Shown here one piece after another: positions 1 through 7,390 of a DNA stretch of 62,329 nucleotides. Origin of the DNA: an uncultured Flavobacteriales bacterium (GTDB lineage: Bacteria > Bacteroidota > Bacteroidia > Flavobacteriales_D > Crocinitomicaceae); contig CAJXMN010000008.1 in the NCBI GenBank assembly GCA_913056215.1, positions 1-62,329 of the forward strand, given 5' to 3'. Under the pieces are notes generated by a model. The model had not been told where the DNA came from and did not search any database. It saw only the letters and a program-made list of their open reading frames with translations. Each line of letters starts with the position of its first letter. Positions within the stretch are counted from its first letter, which is position 1. The position numbers and the translations under genes were made by a program.

Positions 1-644
1 CCGCCACTTAGGTAAAAATTACCCGGTGCCTGGTTGAGGATACGCAGGTCATTCTCATTTTGCATAATTAATCCACCATCCTTCTCGTTGGAACCTGTCG
101 TCGAGTTGGTGATCGCAAAACGACCTGTAGGCCCGTAATCCAGCGTCGACAAAACAACTGGATCTGAAGGATCCTCTGGTTCGAGGCTTACGGAATAATT
201 CGTCGTGCCGTGTATTTGCAGGTGGTGCTTGGGCGTAGAGGTGTTAATACCTGTAAAACCATCGTCGCGATTGATGTGCATACGTTCGATGCCATTGGTG
301 TGCAAACGCAGCGACGCATTGTTGTTACTACCAATCTCTCCTGAGCTTAAGCGGACATCTTTATAAAACACAAAATATGGTCGATTCGTATAAAAACCTG
401 CATTCCCTGAACTGTTTAATCTCAAATCCAGGTTGGTACCCGTAGTGGTCGAGAAACGATACTGATCCGACTGGGTTCCTCCCAGCCATTGATTGGTTTG
501 GGCACCTCCTAAGAGCGGGATGCCCAACGCAAACAAAAGCGCAAGAAACAGCGTTCTGGAACATTTGTTGTTAAAAGATTTCACAAATTCGTACAAGTTC
601 GGTTGATTCGCTCGCTCCCTCGTAGCCCATACTACATTTTTCAT
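1..644 (-). CDS. Secreted tail-fibre-like surface protein, 5' part, cut by the window edge
   Basis: An open frame of about 214 codons begins at the ATG at 642-644 and runs off the left edge with no stop. The first 27 residues are polar and basic. A hydrophobic stretch ending LLGGAQ then follows, which fits a signal peptide cleaved near residue 49. The mature part has the beta-helical signature seen in phage tail-fibre and Bacteroidota surface proteins: a HTNGIERMHIN segment, then a DDGFTGINTSTPKHHLQIHG segment resembling the common form LRIxxDGxxGIGxxxP. The gene at the right edge shares these features. The C-terminus is not visible, so a peptidase S74 chaperone domain can be neither claimed nor excluded. 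Confidence 0.8.
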   Translation of the reverse strand, partial: MKNVVWATRERANQPNLYEFVKSFNNKCSRTLFLALLFALGIPLLGGAQTNQWLGGTQSDQYRFSTTTGTNLDLRLNSSGNAGFYTNRPYFVFYKDVRLSSGEIGSNNNASLRLHTNGIERMHINRDDGFTGINTSTPKHHLQIHGTTNYSVSLEPEDPSDPVVLSTLDYGPTGRFAITNSTTGSNEKDGGLIMQNENDLRILNQAPGNFYLSG

Positions 645-745
645 CGGTTCTTCATTTAGGCTGCTCAAGAGAAAACACCAGTGGCATGCTTGGTTCTATT
701 AATTAAACAGCGGTTCGTTATTTTTAATTAATCTACTGCAAGTCT

Positions 746-761
746 AAAAAAAAAAAAAAAA
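746..761. repeat. A16 homopolymer upstream of a surface-protein gene
   Basis: Sixteen consecutive A residues lie about 100 bp upstream of the start codon at 644. This is the longest single-base run I noticed in the window. Read in the gene's direction it is a T16 tract in the likely promoter region. Such tracts change length by slippage, so it could alter promoter spacing. That role is inference. Confidence 0.9.
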
Positions 762-1089
762 CGACTGCACAAAGCCGATTCAAAAAAAGGTGGAATTTTA
801 ACATTTTGACTTGTTCTTGCAGAAAATTAACATTTGAATGGGAAGGCTCACAATGGGTGTCATTTTCAACTGTCTGGCCGTTTCATCGTCTTGCTTTTTA
901 TTGAATGATCTACTCATCTTCAAGTGGCGAAGCCACTATCATATAGGTTACGCATCCATCAGCGGGGGAAAATCGCTCGCCGATGCAACAGCTGAAACTA
1001 CATTCATTCCTCCCTGGGCATCCAATCATTAAATCTTTATCCGATAAAATAACAGTAGTTCCTAAAAACTGTGTTTCCCAAAAGCGCTC

Positions 1090-1151
1090 GTTTTATTCTT
1101 CCCCTACTGCGAGCCAAAAACAAAGCAGTAGCGCCCGTAGAAGAATAAAAC
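1090..1151. repeat. Two-part intergenic stem-loop
   Basis: Perfect 12-bp arms (GTTTTATTCTTC at 1090-1101, GAAGAATAAAAC at 1140-1151) enclose perfect 7-bp arms (CTACTGC at 1104-1110, GCAGTAG at 1125-1131). The small internal loops are unequal and the terminal loop is 14 nt. It lies downstream of the glycosyltransferase at 1209-2213, which reads towards it. It is not followed by a clean T tract, so a simple intrinsic terminator is only one possibility. The rest of the 645-1208 spacer shows no convincing gene. Confidence 0.75.
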
Positions 1152-1208
1152 CTTTAGCCCTTAGAAAACGTAATCAAGCAGAATTTCTACATGTATCAAG
1201 TAAATGAA

Positions 1209-2213
1209 CTATAATTTCTCCTGCAATTGGTGTCCTGAAATCGATTCAATTTCCTCAAGCGGAGTGGACATTTTTTTTTGAGCCGTGATGATTTGCACAT
1301 TTTTTCCTACTGGTGCCCACCTTCCCGGATGCATGGGGCGCATTTTTGTAAATAATCCGATGGATTGCTTACCCAAAACTGCTGCAATATGTAGGGGTCC
1401 TGTACTGCAAGCGACCAAAGCATCAACGCTGTCAATAAAAGTAATAAACGCACCCAGTTTCATGGTTCCGGAGATATCGATAATTTCTGGATGGCTAGGA
1501 AGCTCACTCCTGAACAGAAGCCCCTCTTTCTCCGTGCCTGAAAAAAACACTCTAAAATGCTTGTCGACTAATTTAATTGCAAGATCTATATACTTTTCAA
1601 TGGGCCATTCTACGGCGGATCCCTGAGATTTTGGATGAAGAATGATCGTCTTTCGATCTGTTTGAAGTAGCTTCTTTTGATCGTTTCCAATCTCTTTAGT
1701 TGGTCTAAAATTCGTTGATAACCAAGTTTGAATGAGGTCCAAACCTGGAACCTGTTCCATTCCGAATATATTGAACAACTTAAAATTTAGTTGTGCTTCA
1801 TGCAGCTCTGAATGCTTGCGTGTAAAGTTTGGTCGGTGATTACACGTCAAAAAATGAAAAGCGCGGTGGGACGTCCCAATGCGCATCGGCACTTTTGCTT
1901 TTCGCACTAATTTAGCAATGCGCTTATTGGGAAACACATGGACAAATGCGTACACGTTCCACGATCGGATTTCACTTATGATGGATTGTTCGGGTTGCTG
2001 CACGATTTCATCCCAAAACTTTATTTCGTCAATCGCAGAAAAAGATTCAAGAATGGGTCGTGTATACTTTTTTCCAAGGAAAATCACCCGGCACTCCGGG
2101 TAGGTCTCCTTAATCCAGGCGCATACGGGTAGTGACAGCATAACGTCTCCTATACTATCTGTACGACTGATGACGATCGTTTTACCGTTCAAGTTATGTT
2201 GCGCTTTGCTCAT
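1209..2213 (-). CDS. Glycosyltransferase family 9 (heptosyltransferase-like)
   Basis: The 334-residue product fits the GT9/ADP-heptose:LPS heptosyltransferase family. It opens with KTIVISRTDSIGDVMLSLPV (residues 11-30), the usual first strand and nucleotide-sugar-binding loop. The C-terminal half has ILHPKSQGSAVEWPIEKY and later CSTGPLHIAAVLGKQSIGLF, the typical GT9 donor-binding region. It should add a sugar, often a heptose, to an outer-membrane glycolipid at the inner face of the inner membrane. It overlaps the upstream glycosyltransferase by 20 nt, so the two are probably translationally coupled. The acceptor and exact sugar cannot be read from the sequence. Confidence 0.88.
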   Translation of the reverse strand: MSKAQHNLNGKTIVISRTDSIGDVMLSLPVCAWIKETYPECRVIFLGKKYTRPILESFSAIDEIKFWDEIVQQPEQSIISEIRSWNVYAFVHVFPNKRIAKLVRKAKVPMRIGTSHRAFHFLTCNHRPNFTRKHSELHEAQLNFKLFNIFGMEQVPGLDLIQTWLSTNFRPTKEIGNDQKKLLQTDRKTIILHPKSQGSAVEWPIEKYIDLAIKLVDKHFRVFFSGTEKEGLLFRSELPSHPEIIDISGTMKLGAFITFIDSVDALVACSTGPLHIAAVLGKQSIGLFTKMRPMHPGRWAPVGKNVQIITAQKKMSTPLEEIESISGHQLQEKL

Positions 2214-2973
2214 GATTTAACCGTCTTAGTTCTTTGTATTTTAAAATATTCGAAAGCGCAGAAATACGTGCGATATGCCATCCCATTCTGCCATCTAAAA
2301 TACCCTTTTTAATAAGGTACATTGATATCCATCTTCCCAATGCACTTAGGTAGGGCTTTATAGCGGATGCTTTTTTTCCACTTGCTGCCATTTTTTGAGC
2401 TGTCAGTCGGGAATATTTATCTGCCCTGGCACGATGCTCCTCAAAGTTATAATATGAAAAATGGTGCAAATGTCCTGGAAGTAGTTGAGGTTGGGGATTG
2501 CCGTCCACAACCAGTTCCTCGTGCACGTATTGTCCTTCCCATCGGCTGTTATCTCGAGGAAATATTCGTGTTTTTATATCGGGATACCACCCAGAATGTT
2601 TAATCCAGGCACCACAGTAATTGGTCAGGCGATTTACCGCATATATACCCTCAAGGCCTTCTTTTTTAATTGCTAACAATGCGCTTTGGAGTTTGGAGTC
2701 CGGAGCTTCGTCTGCATCTACGGAAAAAATATAATTGTGGGTCGCCAGACTATTGAGGTAATTTTTTGACGCGGAATACCCTTGCCACTTGCGTTGTTCA
2801 AAGCGAACGCCTTTCGCTTTGCAAATCGCAGGTGTTCGATCGGTTGAAAATGCATCCAATACAATAATTTCATCGGCTACGGGTAACAAAGCATCAATAC
2901 ACCTTCCTATATTCCGTTCTTCGTTAAGGGTGATAATTGTTGCCGTTATTTGATGTTCCTTTTTCTGCGTCAT
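2194..2973 (-). CDS. Glycosyltransferase family 2 (WaaE/KdtX-like)
   Basis: The 259-residue GT-A fold enzyme begins with ATIITLNEERNIGRCIDALL, then DEIIVLDAFSTDRTPAIC and FSVDADEAPDSKL, the DxD-type metal and nucleotide-sugar site. A later WYPDIKTRIFPRDNSRWEG block resembles the WaaE/KdtX subgroup that decorates LPS core. No membrane spans are evident beyond a weak C-terminal amphipathic region. It is the first gene of a two-gene envelope operon with the GT9 gene and has a good promoter just upstream. Substrates are unknown. Confidence 0.88.
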   Translation of the reverse strand: MTQKKEHQITATIITLNEERNIGRCIDALLPVADEIIVLDAFSTDRTPAICKAKGVRFEQRKWQGYSASKNYLNSLATHNYIFSVDADEAPDSKLQSALLAIKKEGLEGIYAVNRLTNYCGAWIKHSGWYPDIKTRIFPRDNSRWEGQYVHEELVVDGNPQPQLLPGHLHHFSYYNFEEHRARADKYSRLTAQKMAASGKKASAIKPYLSALGRWISMYLIKKGILDGRMGWHIARISALSNILKYKELRRLNHEQSAT

Positions 2974-2983
2974 ACCGATTAGA

Positions 2984-3011
2984 CAAAGTTAGCACAAAAT
3001 TCAAAAAACAA
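2984..3011 (-). promoter_or_regulatory. Bacteroidota-type promoter for the glycosyltransferase pair
   Basis: On the minus strand TTG (3009-3011) is followed after 17 nt by TAACTTTG (2984-2991), matching the TTG-N17-19-TAnnTTTG form. It sits 11 bp upstream of the start codon at 2973, so the leader must be very short. It lies just beyond the terminator of the preceding gene. Confidence 0.6.
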
Positions 3012-3019
3012 TGGCAATA

Positions 3020-3044
3020 AAAAAGTCGCTCCACGCGGAGCGAC
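3020..3044 (-). terminator. Intrinsic terminator of the peptide-binding protein gene
   Basis: Perfect 8-bp arms GTCGCTCC (3025-3032) and GGAGCGAC (3037-3044) surround a 4-nt loop. On the minus strand the stem is followed by TTTTTATTG. It lies 76 bp past the stop of the gene at 3121-4830. Confidence 0.85.
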
Positions 3045-3120
3045 TCTAGAGATTTCCTCTATTTGCAAGCTGAGAGGATTTTTTTTTTAGTTCAACAATA
3101 ATTTATCAATCACTAATTTA

Positions 3121-4830
3121 TTAATCTTTTTTCATTTCCTTGATATAAATCCGTGAGAAATCCAGTTGTTCCATCTCGTTGGTGACAAACTTGCGCACTT
3201 TTAGATTAACCATTGTCACGAAGTCGTCCGTCAAAAGGGGCATCACTACGGCATCATCGATGATCATTTGATCGCATTCTGCCAATAGTTCCATGCGCTT
3301 CTCTTCATTCGTTTCAGCAAGCGCTTTTTCGAATAATGCATCAAATTCAGGGTTCTTGTATTTAAACGGATTGACGTTCACATCATTTTCATCCATATTC
3401 CCTCCATAGAACAAGTTCAAAAAGTTTTCGGGATCTGGGTAATCAGCTACCCAACCTGATCTCCAAAAAATCGCTTCTTCATTACGTATTGCTTCCTCTC
3501 TCTCTTCAATTGTTACCAATTTCACATTGATATCTACGTTCAAATTTTGTTTAAGTGAGAACGCCACTGCTTTTGCTAATTTGTGGGTGCCCGACTCTTC
3601 CAGTCCGTTTACATAGAGGTCCACTTTTGGAAACCCTCTTCCTTTCGGATATCCAGCCGCAGCCATCAACGCTTTCGCTTCATCTGCATTAAATTTAAAA
3701 CCATCCACACTATTGGCAGGATAATCCTTCATCTTAGGCACAAAACCGTTCGTCGCAGCCCAGCCTTCGCCTTCTAGCCAGGTTTCGATAATTGCTTCCC
3801 GGTCAACAGCCAAGTTAAAGGCTTTTCTCACGTTTTTATCAGCAAAAATCTCACTACCATGCGCAAAGCCATAGTAAGAAATACTCATACTTGACTTGCT
3901 ATCAACAATATGCTTGACGTTTTCGCCAGCCTTTGCTTCGCTCAACGTACCGAGTACATTTTCAACTTCTTCCACAGGAATATCCAGCACTAAGTCGATC
4001 TCTTCCGCGCGGAATGAAAGCAACTCATCGGTTTTATCTTCACTATAGGTCATCACTACGCGATCGAGAAACGGAAGTTCATTACCGAAATCATCTTTAC
4101 CCCAATAGTTATCGTTGTCCTCGAGCACAATTTTATCTTCTGATAACGAGCTCAATTCAAAAGCCCCAGTTCCCACTGGGTTCTTGCCAATATCCTCACC
4201 GTACGCTTCCATCGCTTCTTTCGGGAAAACACTCAAGCCAGTATGCGTAATCACTTTTTGAAACCCAGAAAAAGGTGTAGCTAACTCAATTTTAAGTGTG
4301 TAATCATCAACCACTTTGATACCAACAACTTCATCCGCTTCGCCACTGAAGTAAGCATCACCTCCCTTAACCTTATCCTTTAACAACCAAGAAAGGTTAT
4401 TCAACTTGTGATCTGAACAAGCAAACTCCAAAGAATACTTAAAATCATGTGCTGTCACCTTGCGACCTTTCCCATTTTCGAAACAATCATCATCCTGGAA
4501 GAAAACGTCTTCCCGGAGTTCAAATGTAAAGACAGTCGATTGATCGTCGATTGAGAAATCTTTTGCGATACAGGGAACCACCTCAGTACTTGCCGGGTCA
4601 ATCTTTAGCAACCCTTCAAAAATTTGTGAAGCCACGCGATTCGCATAGACATCCGTAATTTTCAACGGAAACAAATTGGTTACTTTTTCACTAGACATGA
4701 AGCGAAATTCTCCACCATATCTCACGCCGCCTTTTGCAAGAATCGTCTCTTCACCGTCGTTATCGTTAGATTCGTTACACCCTAGTAGCAGTGATACACC
4801 TATAAAAAGAAATAGAAATTTTTTAAGCAT
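3121..4830 (-). CDS. Peptide/nickel-type ABC transporter substrate-binding lipoprotein (SBP family 5)
   Basis: The 569-residue protein starts MLKKFLFLFIGVSLLLGCNE, a lipoprotein signal with lipobox LLGC and lipidated Cys18. The body fits the OppA/DppA family: residues near 60 carry the ligand-domain entry, then KNPVGTGAFELSS, VRKAFNLAVDREAIIETWL and a C-terminal WVADYPDPENFLNLFYGG block. It would bind peptides or similar solutes in the periplasm for import. No permease or ATPase gene is next to it, so it is an orphan here and its partner must be elsewhere. It has its own promoter and a terminator, and follows trpS after 125 bp. Confidence 0.9.
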   Translation of the reverse strand: MLKKFLFLFIGVSLLLGCNESNDNDGEETILAKGGVRYGGEFRFMSSEKVTNLFPLKITDVYANRVASQIFEGLLKIDPASTEVVPCIAKDFSIDDQSTVFTFELREDVFFQDDDCFENGKGRKVTAHDFKYSLEFACSDHKLNNLSWLLKDKVKGGDAYFSGEADEVVGIKVVDDYTLKIELATPFSGFQKVITHTGLSVFPKEAMEAYGEDIGKNPVGTGAFELSSLSEDKIVLEDNDNYWGKDDFGNELPFLDRVVMTYSEDKTDELLSFRAEEIDLVLDIPVEEVENVLGTLSEAKAGENVKHIVDSKSSMSISYYGFAHGSEIFADKNVRKAFNLAVDREAIIETWLEGEGWAATNGFVPKMKDYPANSVDGFKFNADEAKALMAAAGYPKGRGFPKVDLYVNGLEESGTHKLAKAVAFSLKQNLNVDINVKLVTIEEREEAIRNEEAIFWRSGWVADYPDPENFLNLFYGGNMDENDVNVNPFKYKNPEFDALFEKALAETNEEKRMELLAECDQMIIDDAVVMPLLTDDFVTMVNLKVRKFVTNEMEQLDFSRIYIKEMKKD

Positions 4831-4860
4831 CGAAGTATTAGTTTATAGTATATAAAGAAC

Positions 4861-4888
4861 AAATATAAAAAATTCGTTGACAAACAAC
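4861..4888 (-). promoter_or_regulatory. Promoter for the substrate-binding protein
   Basis: Minus strand: TTG (4886-4888), 17-nt spacer, then TATATTTG (4861-4868). The -7 box matches TAnnTTTG exactly and lies 30 bp upstream of the start codon. Confidence 0.6.
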
Positions 4889-4955
4889 GCTTCCAACCGG
4901 AAATTAAACTGTCAGCTCAACCCGCAGCCGATCAATAAAACGGTCTTCATAACAT

Positions 4956-5927
4956 CTAATAACCCATTTCTCTTCGCACACGATAAAGGGTTTTATGCGC
5001 CACCTTTCTCGCTTTTTCAGCGCCTTCGGCCAAAATATCATCGACTTCACGCGGATGTTCAATGAAATAATTGAAGTGTTCCCTCGGCTGCTTGAAGCGT
5101 TCTAAAATAAGTTCGTAGAGCGCTTGCTTTGCATGGCCATAACCTAATCCACCCGCTCGGTATTTTTCTGCCAGTTCCGCCGTTTGATCTGAACTCCCTA
5201 GTCGTTTAAAGAGTGCAAAAACATTGCAACTTTCAGGATCTTTTTCAGCCTCCATCGGCAAGCTATCTGTCTCTATCTTCATCACAGCTTTGCGCAATTT
5301 CTTATCTGATTGAAAAATATTGATAGTGTTTTTTCTGGATTTGCTCATTTTTTCGCCATCGGTCCCAGGAATCAACTGAGTCTGCTCTTCAATTCTCGCC
5401 TCCGGTACGACCAACAGTTCTTTATTAGCACTATTGTTGAGCTTTTGAGCCACATCTCTTGTCATTTCAAGGTGCTGCATTTGATCTTTACCCACAGGAA
5501 CCTGGTCAGCATCATACAACAGAATATCTGCAGCCATCAGCATCGGGTAGGTAAACAACCCTGCATTTACATCAGAAAGACGATCTGATTTATCCTTAAA
5601 TGAGTGCGCCAGCGTCAATCGTGAATAGGGAAAATAACACATCAAATACCACGTCAATTCGGTCACTTCAGGTACATCGCTTTGTCGATAAAACACCGTC
5701 TTTCCTGGATCGAGACCACATGCTAGCCAAGCGGCAGCTACAGCGTAGGTGTTCTCACTCAACACTTCACCATCCTTAATCTGAGTCAGTGAATGCATGT
5801 CTGCAATGAAAAGAAATGATTCGCTATCCGTATTATTCGCCATTTTAATTGCTGGCAGGATAGCACCCAGTAAATTACCCAAATGTGGTGTCCCCGTACT
5901 TTGTATCCCAGTCAGTACCCTTGTCAT
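4956..5927 (-). CDS. trpS: Tryptophan-tRNA ligase
   Basis: This 323-residue class I aminoacyl-tRNA synthetase charges tRNA-Trp in the cytoplasm. The HIGH-type motif is GTPHLGNLLG at residues 12-21. The KMSKS motif is intact in DGEKMSKSRKN near residue 195. The intervening MLMAADILLYDADQVPVGKD segment is characteristic of bacterial TrpS. Length matches the usual 320-340 residues. Its start is fixed by the immediate MTRVLTGIQSTG N-terminus and an upstream promoter. Apparently monocistronic. Confidence 0.97.
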   Translation of the reverse strand: MTRVLTGIQSTGTPHLGNLLGAILPAIKMANNTDSESFLFIADMHSLTQIKDGEVLSENTYAVAAAWLACGLDPGKTVFYRQSDVPEVTELTWYLMCYFPYSRLTLAHSFKDKSDRLSDVNAGLFTYPMLMAADILLYDADQVPVGKDQMQHLEMTRDVAQKLNNSANKELLVVPEARIEEQTQLIPGTDGEKMSKSRKNTINIFQSDKKLRKAVMKIETDSLPMEAEKDPESCNVFALFKRLGSSDQTAELAEKYRAGGLGYGHAKQALYELILERFKQPREHFNYFIEHPREVDDILAEGAEKARKVAHKTLYRVRREMGY

Positions 5928-5953
5928 GATGCTTGTTTTAAATTCTTCTCAAG

Positions 5954-5980
5954 CAAAAATAAAATTTTGTTGAACACCAA
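5954..5980 (-). promoter_or_regulatory. Promoter for trpS
   Basis: Minus strand: TTG (5978-5980), 16-nt spacer, TATTTTTG (5954-5961), 26 bp upstream of the trpS start. The -7 box is exact and the spacing slightly short. Confidence 0.45.
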
Positions 5981-6017
5981 TGATACTTTAATTACTTTTA
6001 GCCTAAATTAATTGAAT

Positions 6018-6764
6018 ATGCGCTACATTTTAGCCTTTTTATATAACTTATGGAAGCTCTATATAGGCTTAGTGTTTGCTACAACATTAATTTTATTCTA
6101 TCCCATTTTTATGGTCCTACTTTCCAAACCTCAACTCAAAAAACACACCTTTCCAATGAATATTTTTTGGTCGCGCATCGTTCGTATACTATGCTTTTAT
6201 GCCATAGAAAGGACGTCAGCACCCACAGCTATTCCTGCACCTTTTATTATTTGTGCTAATCACACATCCTATCTCGATATCTTCATCATGTACAGCGTCT
6301 ATCCTGAACACCGTTTTCTTTTTATGGGTAAAAGCGAGATACTCAAATATCCATTAATCAAACGTTTCTTTAAGGACCTCAATATTCCCGTAGATCGCTC
6401 CAATAAAGTACGAGCAGCAAAATCATTTATTCAGGCCAGGAAAGCATTGCGCGAAGGGTGGTGTATCGTCATTTTTCCAGAAGGGGGAATCCCGCACGAA
6501 ACGCCCTATTTGGCACCATTTAAAAATGGCGCTTTCCAGTTGGCTAAATCCGAAAATGTCGGTATCCTTCCTCTCACGTTTCGCGATAATTACTGGCTTT
6601 TCTCAGATCCAGAAAATTATTTAGATGCTGCGCTTCCTGGTTTAGCACGTATTGATTTCCACTCTTACATCAGTGCACAACAAGTAGAAGCACAAAGTTT
6701 TGAAGCGTTGCGGGATCTTACATTTAGCAGCATCAACCATTCATTACCCCAAAAGAATGATTAA
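6018..6764 (+). CDS. 1-acyl-glycerol-3-phosphate acyltransferase family protein
   Basis: The 248-residue protein (ATG at 6018 preferred over TTG at 6012) has a hydrophobic N-terminal anchor at about residues 10-36. The PlsC-type acyltransferase core carries NHTSYLD (catalytic His82 and Asp87) and FPEGG (residues 153-157) for glycerophosphate binding. It should transfer an acyl chain onto lysophosphatidic acid or a related lyso-lipid at the inner membrane. Related Bacteroidota proteins also acylate ornithine or glycine lipids, so the acceptor is open. It is followed by gatC, which has its own promoter box overlapping this gene's stop. Confidence 0.88.
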   Translation: MRYILAFLYNLWKLYIGLVFATTLILFYPIFMVLLSKPQLKKHTFPMNIFWSRIVRILCFYAIERTSAPTAIPAPFIICANHTSYLDIFIMYSVYPEHRFLFMGKSEILKYPLIKRFFKDLNIPVDRSNKVRAAKSFIQARKALREGWCIVIFPEGGIPHETPYLAPFKNGAFQLAKSENVGILPLTFRDNYWLFSDPENYLDAALPGLARIDFHSYISAQQVEAQSFEALRDLTFSSINHSLPQKND

Positions 6765-6769
6765 CTTTG
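6762..6769 (+). promoter_or_regulatory. -7 box upstream of gatC
   Basis: TAACTTTG is an exact TAnnTTTG match, overlaps the acyltransferase stop codon and lies 20 bp before the gatC ATG. No clear -33 TTG is at the right spacing. Confidence 0.45.
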
Positions 6770-6789
6770 CGTTATTAAATTGATGATCC

Positions 6790-7086
6790 ATGAAAATCAA
6801 CGACGAATTATTCGACCATATTGCCTTCTTATCGCGGCTTTCTTTTGAAGGAGAAGATCGAGAGGCGATTAAAAAAGATATGGAAAACATCACTTCTTTC
6901 ATGAATAAGTTAGAGGCGGTTGACACAACTGATGTGGAGCCGCTGATGTTTATTTCTGAAGCAACCAATGTTCTGCGCGAAGACATTCCAAAATCAACAG
7001 TAACGCACGAGGAAGCCCTCAAAAATGCTCCGAAGAAAGACTCTGATTATTTCCGTATTCCTAAAGTACTCGACAAAACTAAATAA
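6790..7086 (+). CDS. gatC: Asp-tRNA(Asn)/Glu-tRNA(Gln) amidotransferase subunit C
   Basis: The 98-residue protein has the full GatC pattern: an N-terminal helix pair DHIAFLSRLSFEGEDREAIKKD, a central VDTTDVEPLMF turn, LREDIP, and a C-terminal APKKDSDYFRIPKVL. GatC wraps between GatA and GatB and is needed to assemble the amidotransferase that converts misacylated Glu-tRNA(Gln) or Asp-tRNA(Asn). gatA and gatB are not here, so the subunits are dispersed. It heads a probable operon with a small lipoprotein (4-nt gap from the stop) and an LtaS/MdoB-like enzyme. Confidence 0.95.
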   Translation: MKINDELFDHIAFLSRLSFEGEDREAIKKDMENITSFMNKLEAVDTTDVEPLMFISEATNVLREDIPKSTVTHEEALKNAPKKDSDYFRIPKVLDKTK

Positions 7087-7089
7087 TTA

Positions 7090-7377
7090 ATGAAGTATTT
7101 TATCTGCTTAGTTATTGTTCTATCTTCAGTTGTAGGTTGCTCAAGTGAGCAAAAGGATATAGAACTTTGCGATTGTGTTGAGGCGGGAAATCGATTGAAT
7201 AAAGTCTCTGCCTCTTTTTTTGATGGAAGCTTTTCTGAAGCCCGAAAAGATAGTCTGGAGCAGGCTAAATCGTATCGCGATAGCATTTGTGCACGTTTTC
7301 AAAACATGGAACCTGAAGCTTTGCAAAAAGCGGCAAAAGATTGTTCAGCGCTGAATATCCAACCAGAGCTCGAATAA
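7090..7377 (+). CDS. Small lipoprotein of unknown function
   Basis: The 95-residue protein starts MKYFICLVIVLSSVVGCSSE, a lipoprotein signal with lipobox VVGC (Cys17). The mature part is short, mostly helical and polar, with four further cysteines (CDC, SICARF, KDCSAL) that could pair as two disulfides in the periplasm. I do not recognise a family. It begins 4 nt after gatC and ends 14 nt before the LtaS/MdoB-like gene, so it belongs to that operon. Confidence 0.8.
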   Translation: MKYFICLVIVLSSVVGCSSEQKDIELCDCVEAGNRLNKVSASFFDGSFSEARKDSLEQAKSYRDSICARFQNMEPEALQKAAKDCSALNIQPELE

Positions 7378-7390
7378 CTCAAAATATTTC

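Noticed and set aside
838-1207. Two plus-strand open frames (838-1032 and 983-1207)
   Set aside because: They overlap each other, cross a long stem-loop, have no signal, domain or start context, and lie in an AT-rich spacer.
3055-3090. Second hairpin with T10 beside the terminator at 3025
   Set aside because: TCCTCT/AGAGGA arms are only 6 bp with a 12-nt loop, and the T run is on the plus strand where no gene ends.
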